NCBI RefSeq assembly: GCF_030551755.1
Contig: NZ_JAUPEC010000003.1
Span: 1 to 64,000, forward strand
Direction of reading: 5' to 3'
Length of the DNA stretch: 64,000 nucleotides
Source: Pseudocolwellia sp. AS88
Lineage (GTDB): Bacteria > Pseudomonadota > Gammaproteobacteria > Enterobacterales > Alteromonadaceae
Positions 51,560 through 60,349 of this stretch are shown piece by piece. Position numbers and translations under genes: made by a program. The notes below the pieces were generated by a model that did not search any database, was not told the origin of the DNA, and was given only the letters and a program-made list of their open reading frames with translations. Positions within the stretch are counted from its first letter, which is position 1. Each line of letters starts with the position of its first letter.

Positions 51560-52129
51560 TTACTGAGTAAACACTAACGAAAAAGTAACAGGTACAGAGT
51601 GATTAATACTTGGTAATACCGCTAAGGTTTTAAGCTTCTCAACACCAGCAACTAACTTAAATGCTTTAGCTTGAATGATAAGAGGCTTTAGGCTTGTTAC
51701 TAATAATTCATTACCTGCTAACTTGGTTGCTTGCACACGCGTAGCAATGGCTTGTGTCATTCCATGAAGATTTATGTCTCCCGTTAAATCAACTTGTGTT
51801 GTTTCACCTAAAGCTAACTTTTCAATAATCTGTAGATCTATGCTTGTTGTAAATGTTGCTTGTGGGAATAAATCTGTTTCAAACAGAAATTTTTGCATAC
51901 GCTCATTACGAATTGGAATATTAGTTTCAACGCTGCTTAAATCAATTTTTAGTTTTACTTCACCTTTAGCTGAAATATTACCTTTAAGCTGGGTAAATTG
52001 ATGAATTTCTGTAGCATCAACTTTCTTTGTTGTAACAAAGTTAAACTGTGACCTTTCGTTTGATAGTTGCCAATTAGCTAAACTTGGTAGAGCAATTAAC
52101 AACCCCATTATGAGTGTAAATATACGCAT
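51560..52129 (-). CDS. Exported YceI family protein
   Basis: Periplasmic lipocalin-like beta-barrel thought to bind polyisoprenoid or similar lipids; role unknown. The 189 residues have a signal peptide (RIFTLIMGLLIALPSLA) then WQLSNERSQFNFVTTKKVDATEIHQF, VDLTGDINLHGMTQ and LVAGVEKLKTLAVLPSINHSVPVTFSL, the family's pattern. It is the last gene before convergent ubiK; a binding site AAGGAAAAAC precedes the ATG at 52129. A 253-base AT-rich gap separates it from the DUF418 gene. Confidence 0.87.
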   Translation of the reverse strand: MRIFTLIMGLLIALPSLANWQLSNERSQFNFVTTKKVDATEIHQFTQLKGNISAKGEVKLKIDLSSVETNIPIRNERMQKFLFETDLFPQATFTTSIDLQIIEKLALGETTQVDLTGDINLHGMTQAIATRVQATKLAGNELLVTSLKPLIIQAKAFKLVAGVEKLKTLAVLPSINHSVPVTFSLVFTQ

Positions 52130-52382
52130 TGTTTTTCCTTAATTGTATTGGCGACTAGACCGATAATGTTCGGTCTAATAATTTATATTATCGAGTTCTT
52201 TTATTTTAGTATTTAATGTAAGCAATAAAGAGCTTTTTGAATTTATGTAATTATACATAAATATTGTGATTGTAATATTACTATAGATATAACATACGCT
52301 TAGTTGGTGAATAGCTCTATTAACATTTTGTAATTTTATATTACTAAGAAAAAGTTAACTGGTGGCTTTCTAATTAAAGTAT

Positions 52383-53834
52383 TTATAATTCCATTTGCTG
52401 TACTTTCTTATAGGTTAAGCTTCTCCATAACCATTCCATTGGTCCAAAACGATAACGGTTGAGCCACCATTTTGAAACGATCAACTGCCCTGCAATAATA
52501 CTGAAAACAATAAGAATTTGGGGGGCTCGTGAAATTTCTCCATATTGCCCGCCTGCGTAGCCATAAAAAATACTGGTTAAAATTACTGAATGCATGAGGT
52601 AGTTAGTTAAAGCCATTTGCCCCATTGGAGCAAAAGCAGATAATAATTTCTGCCATTTTTTCTTGTTTAGAGCACAGATGATCAATCCTAAATATCCTGC
52701 TGCTAAAATATATTGAGAAATATAAAAGAGCATTTGACCTACGCATAATAAAGCTATAGAAACTTCTATTGCTGGGTGTTCAATAATTAAGATACTAGCA
52801 ATGTTGAGTGGAAGGCCTGCAAATAAACCTATTGTAGCAAGTGTTCTGAAAAAGGTTTTATGTTGTTGGTGGTGCGTTATTTTTTGCGTGATTACCAACC
52901 AAAAACCTAAAATAAATATTGGGATTAATACGAAAAAAGACATAAATGGAGATAGTATTAACATAAAGCCAGCAAAGCTAATTCTGTACTGGGTTGCTTC
53001 CCAATAACTGCCCTCAGTAAAAGCTTTATCTTCTTCTGCTATTTCTGCCTGTAACTCTCTCTTATCTTGTATTGCATCAGCAATAATGGTGGCTCTATAT
53101 TCTTCTTCGGTAATAGCTAAATCTATTGAGTCATCAGTGGTTTCGAGTACACTTTGTTCGGTTATTTCTGGTGCTGTGTTGACTTGAGTTTCATCTGATA
53201 ACGCTTGATTAACCGCGGCATAAATATCAAGTTCATTTTGCCACATCTCTTGTGATTTTTCATGGTTCAATAATGTACCAAATATAATACCTACTAAGCT
53301 TATTAGGAAAATAGGGATCATTAACCAATTTACTGCTAATTTAAGGTAAGACTCGGGCTCTTGAGATTTTTTCTTACGTACTAAAAATAAGAGAAAAAAA
53401 CCAGCTAAAGCATAAGCATGTAAAATATCGCCTCCCCATATGAAAATCATATGAGCAATACCAATAACCAACAGTACAAGCATTCTCCGACAGAACCATG
53501 CGCTAAAAGGACGGTCGTGTTCTTTAGCTCGTAGTAGCATCACGGCAAATCCCATCCCGAAAATTAGCGCAAATAATTTATAAAACTTTCCTTCGACAAA
53601 GCAACGAATCAACCAGCCTACAGCATGATCTATTCCTGTTAATGTTGTATCGTGACTGCCTAATGAAACCATTGAACGGCTAAACCATTCAATATTCATG
53701 AGTAAGATACCCACTAAACAAATACCACGTAGAATATCTAACGCATCTACGCGTTTATTTTGCTCTAATGGTTGAAGAGGAAGAATTTCTTGTGGGTGTA
53801 TGGAGGTTTGACTGTGATCTTTATTGACTGGCAT
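52383..53834 (-). CDS. DUF418 family multi-pass membrane protein
   Basis: Function unknown; the family may be acyltransferase-like, since the N-terminal segment LDILRGICLVGILLMNI resembles heparan-alpha-glucosaminide acetyltransferase-like proteins. The 483 residues contain about ten hydrophobic segments and a conserved C-terminal block MGQMALTNYLMHSVI followed by FGPMEWLWRSLTY, the DUF418 signature. A hydrophilic, acidic loop (about 195-270, rich in Glu, Asp, Gln) is longer than I would expect for the family. It is downstream of the ilv terminator and appears to be its own unit. Confidence 0.85.
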   Translation of the reverse strand: MPVNKDHSQTSIHPQEILPLQPLEQNKRVDALDILRGICLVGILLMNIEWFSRSMVSLGSHDTTLTGIDHAVGWLIRCFVEGKFYKLFALIFGMGFAVMLLRAKEHDRPFSAWFCRRMLVLLVIGIAHMIFIWGGDILHAYALAGFFLLFLVRKKKSQEPESYLKLAVNWLMIPIFLISLVGIIFGTLLNHEKSQEMWQNELDIYAAVNQALSDETQVNTAPEITEQSVLETTDDSIDLAITEEEYRATIIADAIQDKRELQAEIAEEDKAFTEGSYWEATQYRISFAGFMLILSPFMSFFVLIPIFILGFWLVITQKITHHQQHKTFFRTLATIGLFAGLPLNIASILIIEHPAIEVSIALLCVGQMLFYISQYILAAGYLGLIICALNKKKWQKLLSAFAPMGQMALTNYLMHSVILTSIFYGYAGGQYGEISRAPQILIVFSIIAGQLIVSKWWLNRYRFGPMEWLWRSLTYKKVQQMEL

Positions 53835-53896
53835 GACGAATTATCCTTATTCTATTTTTATACAATAAACGATTCTTCCGTAAAATCATAAACATA

Positions 53897-53926
53897 AATA
53901 AAAAAGCCACTTGGTTAAGTGGCTTT
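53897..53926 (-). terminator. Terminator of the ilv operon
   Basis: Perfect 10-bp stem, AAAGCCACTT (53903-53912) with AAGTGGCTTT (53917-53926), four-base loop; on the minus strand it ends in TTTTTTATTT. It lies 32 bases after ilvA. Confidence 0.92.
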
Positions 53927-53958
53927 AGATCTCGTTTAATACTTAATTTAAGTCATTA

Positions 53959-55515
53959 CTAACTTAAAAAAGTTTTATAAGCTTCGTTATCTGTTTCTTC
54001 TTGGCATTCATAGCCGAGTGTTTCAATATGTTCGAAAAATGCTTGTTGGTCGTTATCAGTTACATTAAAACCTGCAAGGACTTGACCAAAAGCTGCACCA
54101 TGATTGCGGTAATGGAATAGTGTAATATTCCAATGCTCGCCTAGTGTTTCTAAGAACTTATCTAAAGCACCTGGATATTCAGGAAACTGAAATCTAAAAA
54201 TACGCTCTTGTAATGGCGATACAGATTTGCCGCCAATCATATAACGTACATGTAGTTTAGCTAATTCGTTTTCAGTTAGATCCGTAACTTTATAACTTTG
54301 TTCAGTTAGTTTTGAAGCTAATTGCTGACGCTCATTACTTTCACCGCCTAAACGAATACCAACAAATACATTCGCATGCTCTTTGTTTTTATCTGAAGCA
54401 ACGTATCGGTAGTTAAATTCAGTGATCACTCTGCCGCCAATAGCATGGCAAAAGTTTTTGAAACTGCCTTTTTCTTCAGGAATTGAAACAGCAAAAACAG
54501 CTTCCTTTTGTTCGCCTAATTCACACCTTTCTGACACATAACGTAAACTATGAAAGTTCATATTAGCACCAGAGAGAATGGCAACTAAGGTTTCATCACC
54601 TTTACTCGTTTTACAATACTTAGTGATACCTGCTAGCGACAGTGCGCCTGCTGGTTCAGCAATAACACGTGTTTGCTCAAAAACATCTTTGATTGAGGCA
54701 CATATTTCGTCTGTAGTTACTGTAATAACTTCATCACAATATTGCTTGATCAGCTTAAAGGTATTTTCACCAATACGTTTAACGGCAACACCATCAGCAA
54801 ATAAACCGACTTGATCTAAGTCTGTTGGTTCACCTGCTTCCATTGCTGCTTTCAAACAAGCTGAATCTTCAGCTTCAACACCAATTACTTTGATGCTTGG
54901 TTTTAACTGTTTTAAATAAACCGACATACCCGCAAGTAAGCCACCGCCACCGACAGGAATAAAAATTGCGTCGATGTGTGAAAGTTGCTGAAGTATTTCT
55001 TTAGCAACAGTACCTTGTCCGGCAATTACGTCAACATCATCAAAGGGATGTATTATGGTTTTGTTTTCGTCTATAGCATATTGCTGTGAAGCAGTTTGTG
55101 CTTCGTTAAAGCTTTTACCCACTAAGCGCACGTCAGCACCAAAGCGACGTACATTGTCTACTTTTATATCTGGCGTGGTAATAGGCATGACAATAGTGGC
55201 TTTAATACCAAGCTTTTGTGCCGCTAAGGCTAAACCTTGAGCATGATTACCTGCCGATGCGGCAACAACACCATGAATGCTCTGTGCTTCAGTTAATTGA
55301 GATAACTTGTTGTAAGCACCTCGTAACTTAAAAGAATGTACTGGTTGCTGATCTTCGCGTTTTAAATAAATAGTATTATTTAAACGTGCAGATAGCTTAG
55401 TACAAGGCGTTAATTCACTTTCAACAGCAACATCGTATACAGGCGCAAGCAAGATACGGCGAAGGTAGTCTAACGCTTCGCCTTGATTTAATAGCTGAGT
55501 CTCAGCTTCTGTCAT
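53959..55515 (-). CDS. ilvA: Threonine dehydratase (biosynthetic) IlvA
   Basis: Deaminates threonine to 2-oxobutanoate, the first committed step of isoleucine synthesis, and is feedback-inhibited by isoleucine. The 518 residues hold the PLP lysine K63 in SFKLRGAYN, the phosphate loop VGGGGLLAGM, AASAGNHAQG, and two C-terminal ACT-like regulatory repeats (AVFAVSIPEEKGSFKNF; FRFQFPEYPGALDKFLETL), so the allosteric biosynthetic form. Its ATG overlaps the ilvD stop (TAATG) with GGAGG in the ilvD end as binding site, so translation is coupled. Last gene of the operon. Confidence 0.97.
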   Translation of the reverse strand: MTEAETQLLNQGEALDYLRRILLAPVYDVAVESELTPCTKLSARLNNTIYLKREDQQPVHSFKLRGAYNKLSQLTEAQSIHGVVAASAGNHAQGLALAAQKLGIKATIVMPITTPDIKVDNVRRFGADVRLVGKSFNEAQTASQQYAIDENKTIIHPFDDVDVIAGQGTVAKEILQQLSHIDAIFIPVGGGGLLAGMSVYLKQLKPSIKVIGVEAEDSACLKAAMEAGEPTDLDQVGLFADGVAVKRIGENTFKLIKQYCDEVITVTTDEICASIKDVFEQTRVIAEPAGALSLAGITKYCKTSKGDETLVAILSGANMNFHSLRYVSERCELGEQKEAVFAVSIPEEKGSFKNFCHAIGGRVITEFNYRYVASDKNKEHANVFVGIRLGGESNERQQLASKLTEQSYKVTDLTENELAKLHVRYMIGGKSVSPLQERIFRFQFPEYPGALDKFLETLGEHWNITLFHYRNHGAAFGQVLAGFNVTDNDQQAFFEHIETLGYECQEETDNEAYKTFLS

Positions 55516-57371
55516 TATTCCTCCCCGTCAAGAAGTGCTCTGTTTCTTACAGCACCCTTGTCAGCACTTGTTGCTAACATTGCGTAGTTTTTAAGTGCGT
55601 AGCTGATAGGGCGAATGCGATTTTCTGGTTTCCAAGCCCCTTTACCTTTAGCGATCATCGCAGCACGACGTGCTTCTAACTCTTCGTCAGATACTTCTAA
55701 TTTAATTGTACGTGTAGGAATATCAATATGAATAATATCGCCTTGCTCAACTAATGCGATTGTACCGCCATCAGCAGCTTCAGGAGATACGTGACCAATA
55801 GATAAACCTGAAGTACCGCCAGAGAAACGACCATCAGTTAATAAAGCACAAGCTTTACCTAGTCCCATAGATTTTAAGTAGGTAGTTGGGTATAACATTT
55901 CTTGCATACCTGGACCGCCTTTAGGACCTTCGTAACGAATAACAACAACTTCGCCAGCAACTACTTTTTTATCAAGAATACCTGCTACTGCGGCATCTTG
56001 GCTTTCAAAAATATGAGCAGGACCAGTAAATACTAAGTTGTCGTCACTTACGCCAGCTGTTTTAACAACACAGCCGTCTACCGCAATGTTACCTGAAAGT
56101 ACGGCTAAGCCGCCTTCTAACGAAAATGCATTTTCAATACTACGAATACAGCCGTTTTCTCTGTCGTCATCTAATGTGTCCCAACGACAATCTTGGCTAA
56201 AGGCTTTAGTCGTGCGAATACCTGCTGGACCCGCACGGTAGAATTTTTTAACATCTTCGTCGTCTGTTACTTTAATGTCGTATTTAGCAATAACATCAGC
56301 AAGTGTTGTTCCGAAAATATTTGGTACATCAGTATTTAATAAGCCAGCACGAGATAATTCGCCTAAAATACCAATTACACCACCAGCGCGATGTACATCT
56401 TCCATATGATATTCAGGCGTTGAAGGGGCTACTTTACATAACTGAGGTACAATGCGAGATAGTTTATCCATGTCTTCCATGGTGTAATCTATTTCAGCTT
56501 CTTGTGCTGTCGCTAATAAATGTAAGATGGTGTTAGTTGATCCACCCATTGCAATATCTAAACACATTGCGTTGTGTAACGCTTTTTTGCTTGCGATATT
56601 ACGAGGAAGTGCAGATTCATCGTTATCTTGGTAATAACGCTTAGTTAACTCAACAATTTGTTTACCGGCATCTAAAAATAACTGTTCTCTATCAGCATGT
56701 GTTGCCAACATTGAGCCATTACCCGGTAAAGCTAAACCTAGTGCTTCAGCTAAACAGTTCATTGAGTTTGCTGTAAACATACCAGAACATGAACCACATG
56801 TAGGACAAGCAGAACGTTCAACTTTGTCAGAATCTTCATCAGATACTGTTGGATCAGCACCTTTGATCATGGCATCAACTAAATCAAGCTTGATAATTTG
56901 ATCAGAAAGCTTAGTTTTACCTGCTTCCATCGGACCACCTGAAACAAAGATTACAGGGATGTTTATACGCATTGCTGCCATTAACATGCCTGGAGTTATT
57001 TTGTCACAGTTTGAAATACATACCATAGCATCAGCACAATGTGCATTAACCATATATTCAACTGAGTCAGCAATTAGATCACGTGATGGTAAGCTGTAAA
57101 GCATACCGCTGTGACCCATTGCAATACCGTCATCAACAGCAATAGTATTAAATTCTTTAGCAACACCACCCGCTTCTTCAATAGCGCCAGCAACTAGCTG
57201 TCCCATGTCTTTTAAATGAACATGACCGGGTACAAATTGCGTAAATGAGTTAACAACAGCAATAATAGGCTTTCCAAAATCACCGTCGGTCATTCCAGTT
57301 GCACGCCATAGCGCACGAGCACCAGCCATATTACGGCCTTGAGTTGAAGTTGCAGATCTTAATTTAGGCAT
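55515..57371 (-). CDS. ilvD: Dihydroxy-acid dehydratase IlvD
   Basis: Fe-S enzyme that dehydrates dihydroxy-acids to the 2-keto acids of valine and isoleucine. The 618 residues carry the cluster-ligand cysteines in [12 protein letters not shown] and [19 protein letters not shown], and the C-terminal [20 protein letters not shown] block. Length equals E. coli IlvD (616). It follows ilvM by 99 bases; the ilvE gene found between them in E. coli is absent. The stop overlaps the ilvA start. Confidence 0.97.
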   Translation of the reverse strand: MPKLRSATSTQGRNMAGARALWRATGMTDGDFGKPIIAVVNSFTQFVPGHVHLKDMGQLVAGAIEEAGGVAKEFNTIAVDDGIAMGHSGMLYSLPSRDLIADSVEYMVNAHCADAMVCISNCDKITPGMLMAAMRINIPVIFVSGGPMEAGKTKLSDQIIKLDLVDAMIKGADPTVSDEDSDKVERSACPTCGSCSGMFTANSMNCLAEALGLALPGNGSMLATHADREQLFLDAGKQIVELTKRYYQDNDESALPRNIASKKALHNAMCLDIAMGGSTNTILHLLATAQEAEIDYTMEDMDKLSRIVPQLCKVAPSTPEYHMEDVHRAGGVIGILGELSRAGLLNTDVPNIFGTTLADVIAKYDIKVTDDEDVKKFYRAGPAGIRTTKAFSQDCRWDTLDDDRENGCIRSIENAFSLEGGLAVLSGNIAVDGCVVKTAGVSDDNLVFTGPAHIFESQDAAVAGILDKKVVAGEVVVIRYEGPKGGPGMQEMLYPTTYLKSMGLGKACALLTDGRFSGGTSGLSIGHVSPEAADGGTIALVEQGDIIHIDIPTRTIKLEVSDEELEARRAAMIAKGKGAWKPENRIRPISYALKNYAMLATSADKGAVRNRALLDGEE

Positions 57372-57470
57372 AATTTTGTATCCAGTTGAATCTTCATAAA
57401 GTGATATATAAAGCTTACTTCTGTAGAAATAAGCTTTAAAATTTAATGTGTTTAGCGAGTAAGTAAATAC

Positions 57471-57728
57471 TTAAGCGTTTGGCGTATACGGGATGTTTTT
57501 AGTTACACAAACATCTTTAATGTCGATCAGTTTATTAATTTGATCAATAAGTAATTCAATAGGACGTTCGCTGTATACCATTAGCTCAATAGTACCAATG
57601 TTTGTGCCTGTATTTACTACCGCATTAATACCGTTAATTAAAAAACCACGGTAGCGAGTTACTTGTAAAATACGCTCTAAAACAACTTGTTTGTCATCAA
57701 CGGTGATGGTTAATTGGTAATTATTCAT
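57471..57728 (-). CDS. ilvM: Acetolactate synthase II small subunit IlvM
   Basis: Regulatory ACT-domain subunit of acetohydroxyacid synthase II. The 85 residues (YQLTITVDDKQVVLERILQVTRYRGFLINGIN, an ACT beta-alpha-beta pattern) match the IlvM length. Its ATG directly abuts the ilvG stop, with GGAGAG upstream as binding site, consistent with equimolar synthesis. Confidence 0.94.
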   Translation of the reverse strand: MNNYQLTITVDDKQVVLERILQVTRYRGFLINGINAVVNTGTNIGTIELMVYSERPIELLIDQINKLIDIKDVCVTKNIPYTPNA

Positions 57729-59393
57729 TTATATACTCTCCATCATTTTATCGTTGGCAGTATTTGGCGGAACAAGTGGCCAAACATTATCTTCTGCATC
57801 AATTTTAATTTTTAATAAGTAAGGACCATCGTGATCTAACATCTCAGCTATAGCAGCAGTTACTTCACTTTTCTTGCTGATCTCTTTTGCTTTAATATCA
57901 AAAGCATTAGCTAACATAATAAAATCAGGGTTATCTGATAAATCAGTTTCGCTTAAGCGACCATTGAAGAATAGATCTTGCCATTGTCTTACCATGCCTA
58001 ATTTAGCATTATCGATAAGCAATATTTTTACAGGTAACTGGAAACGCTTAATTGTTGCAAGCTCTTGTACATTCATCATGAATGACCCGTCACCAGATAC
58101 TGCAATAACACAGTCTGTAGGACGACTAACTTGTGCACCAATGGCTGCAGGAAGACCGAAGCCCATTGTGCCCATGCCGCCACTCGTTAACCAGTCACTC
58201 GGGTCGTTGAATAACATGTGTTGTGCAGCCCACATTTGGTGTTGACCAACATCTGTAGTAACACAGGTGTTTTTAGGCATTGTATCGCTAATTTCTTTTA
58301 AAACAGCCGGCGCATAAATATTTTCACCTGGGTGATCGTATCTCCAAGCAAATTCAGCTTTATTCGCTTGGCATTGTTTCTGCCATTCTGTAATAGATAA
58401 TGGGATAGCTAAAGCAGGCAAGTTGATTTTTAAGTCACCTAAAATGGCTGAATCAGCTTTGCGACGTTTGTTAATTTCTGCTGTATCAATATCGAAGTGA
58501 ATTACTTTTGCATTAGGTGCAAACTCATCAAGTTTCCCTGTTACACGGTCATCAAAACGAGCGCCTACAACAACCAGTAAGTCAGATTCTTGTACTGCAA
58601 GGTTTGACGCTTTAGTACCGTGCATACCTAGCATGCCTAAGTAGTTTTCGTTTTCAGGAGAGATAGCACCTAAACCTTTAAGAGTAGATACACATGGCAT
58701 ACCTGTTTTATCGCAAAACTCACGTAATTCATCAATGGCGTTTGCCATTCCAACACCACCACCTACATATAAAATAGGTTTTTTAGCTTGGCTTAATAAC
58801 GAGATTGCTTGTGTAACGTCTACTGGAGGTAGTTTTACTTTGTTCGGTAGTTGAGATAAATCATCTAGGCTACAGTTAATCTCAGCCATTTGAATATCTT
58901 TAGGAATATCTACTAAAACAGGACCTTGACGACCTTCAAGCGCGATAGCAAATGCTTGATGAAGTACGCCTGCTAGATCGTTAATATCTGTAACTTGGAA
59001 AGAGTGTTTAGTACACGCAAGTGATAAACCAAAAACATCGATCTCTTGGAAAGCATCAGAGCCCATAGCTGCAGTAGGTACTTGACCTGTTATAGCAACA
59101 ATTGGAATTGAATCAGCTAGTGCGTCGGCAAGCCCAGTGATTAGGTTAGTAGCGCCTGGGCCTGAGGTAGCCATACAAACACCAACTTTGTCTGATGCGC
59201 GTGCATAACCTACCGCTGCAAAAGCAGCACCTTGTTCATGCCTACATAAATAATGCTCGACGTCGCTATCATATAAAGCATCGTAAATCGGCATGATGGC
59301 ACCACCAGGGTAACCAAATACGTGTTTTACACCGTGTTCTTGTAAAACGGCAAATAATAATGAACCACCTGTGTGCTTTTGATCGCTAGCCAT
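57729..59393 (-). CDS. ilvG: Acetolactate synthase II large subunit IlvG
   Basis: ThDP enzyme that condenses two pyruvate, or pyruvate with 2-oxobutanoate, into acetolactate or acetohydroxybutyrate. The 554 residues show the catalytic Glu53 in [28 protein letters not shown], the FAD-binding central domain ([14 protein letters not shown]) and the ThDP motif [30 protein letters not shown]. The reading frame is intact. Length is that of the E. coli IlvG family (548). First enzyme gene, preceded by the leader ilvL. Confidence 0.97.
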   Translation of the reverse strand: MASDQKHTGGSLLFAVLQEHGVKHVFGYPGGAIMPIYDALYDSDVEHYLCRHEQGAAFAAVGYARASDKVGVCMATSGPGATNLITGLADALADSIPIVAITGQVPTAAMGSDAFQEIDVFGLSLACTKHSFQVTDINDLAGVLHQAFAIALEGRQGPVLVDIPKDIQMAEINCSLDDLSQLPNKVKLPPVDVTQAISLLSQAKKPILYVGGGVGMANAIDELREFCDKTGMPCVSTLKGLGAISPENENYLGMLGMHGTKASNLAVQESDLLVVVGARFDDRVTGKLDEFAPNAKVIHFDIDTAEINKRRKADSAILGDLKINLPALAIPLSITEWQKQCQANKAEFAWRYDHPGENIYAPAVLKEISDTMPKNTCVTTDVGQHQMWAAQHMLFNDPSDWLTSGGMGTMGFGLPAAIGAQVSRPTDCVIAVSGDGSFMMNVQELATIKRFQLPVKILLIDNAKLGMVRQWQDLFFNGRLSETDLSDNPDFIMLANAFDIKAKEISKKSEVTAAIAEMLDHDGPYLLKIKIDAEDNVWPLVPPNTANDKMMESI

Positions 59394-59534
59394 GTTTTTT
59401 TAAAGCTATTCAAAAATTATTCACTTATGAATTTAAGTAAAAATCTTTAAATAGCATTCTCCAGAGTTAGTTTTAGTGAGTATTAACGTTAATTTTTACG
59501 TTTAATGCGCCTTTTAATCGATAAGGCTTAAACG

Positions 59535-59568
59535 ATAAAGACCCCCGGTTCTTTCGAAGCGAGGGTCT
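59535..59568 (-). promoter_or_regulatory. Attenuator hairpin of the ilv operon
   Basis: On the minus strand AGACCCTCG (59560-59568) pairs with CGGGGGTCT (59539-59547) through one G-U, with a further TTC/GAA inside, then TTTATCG. It follows the leader peptide stop by 24 bases and precedes ilvG by about 140. The arm AGACCCT can instead pair with AGGGGTTT in the last leader codons (59600-59612), which gives the alternative antiterminator expected of amino-acid-controlled attenuation. The T tail is short. Confidence 0.78.
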
Positions 59569-59591
59569 GTTTATTTGTTTTTTGCTTTATT

Positions 59592-59672
59592 CTAGCTCAA
59601 CGAAAACCCCTGCGACGATTTAATAATCACCACGACGAGAAGGTTTATAATCACTGAGTTTAATTTTTGCAT
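59592..59672 (-). CDS. ilvL: ilv leader peptide IlvL
   Basis: Translation of this leader senses charged tRNAs for the branched-chain amino acids. The 26 codons encode MQKLNSVIINLLVVVIIKSS then QGFSLS. Eleven residues in a row around codons 7-17 are Val, Ile, Ile, Asn, Leu, Leu, Val, Val, Val, Ile, Ile, matching the composition of the E. coli ilvL control region (Ile, Val, Leu codons). It lies upstream of the attenuator and ilvG in the correct order. The sequence is not homologous residue by residue to the E. coli leader. No strong Shine-Dalgarno precedes ATG 59672. Confidence 0.85.
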   Translation of the reverse strand: MQKLNSVIINLLVVVIIKSSQGFSLS

Positions 59673-59932
59673 GTTTATTTAAATTTCTTTAATAATAATT
59701 AATGCGCTTATTTTCTCTGAAAAAGGAGAGATAAAGCAAAACAGGACTAATTTGTAACATATATAGACTGCTGGGAGCAACCTTTTAATCAAAGCATTTT
59801 GAACTAGCTTAAGTTGATTAGTTATAAAGTGGTTGAACAGTGAATAACTAGTTTTACTAATAAGGTTTGAATTTCAGATAATAAGCCCCTTTAATATCGA
59901 ATTAAAATTGAGGCTATTATTTGAAATAGCCA
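59673..59932 (-). promoter_or_regulatory. Upstream region of the ilv operon
   Basis: 260 bases between the ilvL start and the response-regulator stop must contain the ilv promoter for the minus strand. Candidate -35/-10 pairs have poor spacing and I do not name one. A ggctatt/aatagcc hairpin at the right end (59912-59931) is listed separately. Confidence 0.45.
59912..59931 (-). terminator. Weak terminator after the response regulator gene
   Basis: A 7-bp stem GGCTATT (59912-59918) and AATAGCC (59925-59931) just one base past the response regulator stop, followed on the minus strand by TCAATTTTAATT. Weak but well placed. Confidence 0.4.
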
Positions 59933-60349
59933 TTATCGGAGCGATGTTATTTTATTTGCTAGAAAAGCTTCTGTAACTTCACCTTTCACAATAAAGTCTG
60001 CTACAAAATCAAATTTTGCTGCTTTTTCTTTATCTTCTAATCTTTCTGATGATGAGTACATGCAGACAACTACGGATGCTAATTCATTTCGTGTTCTCAT
60101 TGTTGAAAACTCTTTTAGAAAGTCAAAGCCATTTAATTTAGGCATATTAATATCTAAAAATATAACAACAGGCGGAAACTCATCAGGATATAACATAGCA
60201 TTTTTATCGTAGTCTTGAAGAAACTCTAATGCGGTAGAACCATCATCTTTTTCAATAATGCTTTCAACGCCAATTTTAGTTAATTGCCGTCTTAAAATAT
60301 ATCTATCTAATTCGTTATCATCAACGATGAGGACGTTAACTCTTTTCAT
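59933..60349 (-). CDS. Single-domain response regulator (REC)
   Basis: Phosphoacceptor protein without an output domain, likely partner of the kinase encoded just before it. The 138 residues show the acidic pocket D10-D11 in LIVDDNE, phosphoacceptor D66 in FLDINMP, conserved Ser near 99 in CMYSSSE, and Lys122 in DFIVKGE. The long alpha-loop (about 47-60) and length resemble Rcp1-type receivers. Start ATG 60349 overlaps the kinase stop (TAATG), so translation is coupled. The target is unknown: phosphotransfer or protein binding. Confidence 0.9.
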   Translation of the reverse strand: MKRVNVLIVDDNELDRYILRRQLTKIGVESIIEKDDGSTALEFLQDYDKNAMLYPDEFPPVVIFLDINMPKLNGFDFLKEFSTMRTRNELASVVVCMYSSSERLEDKEKAAKFDFVADFIVKGEVTEAFLANKITSLR

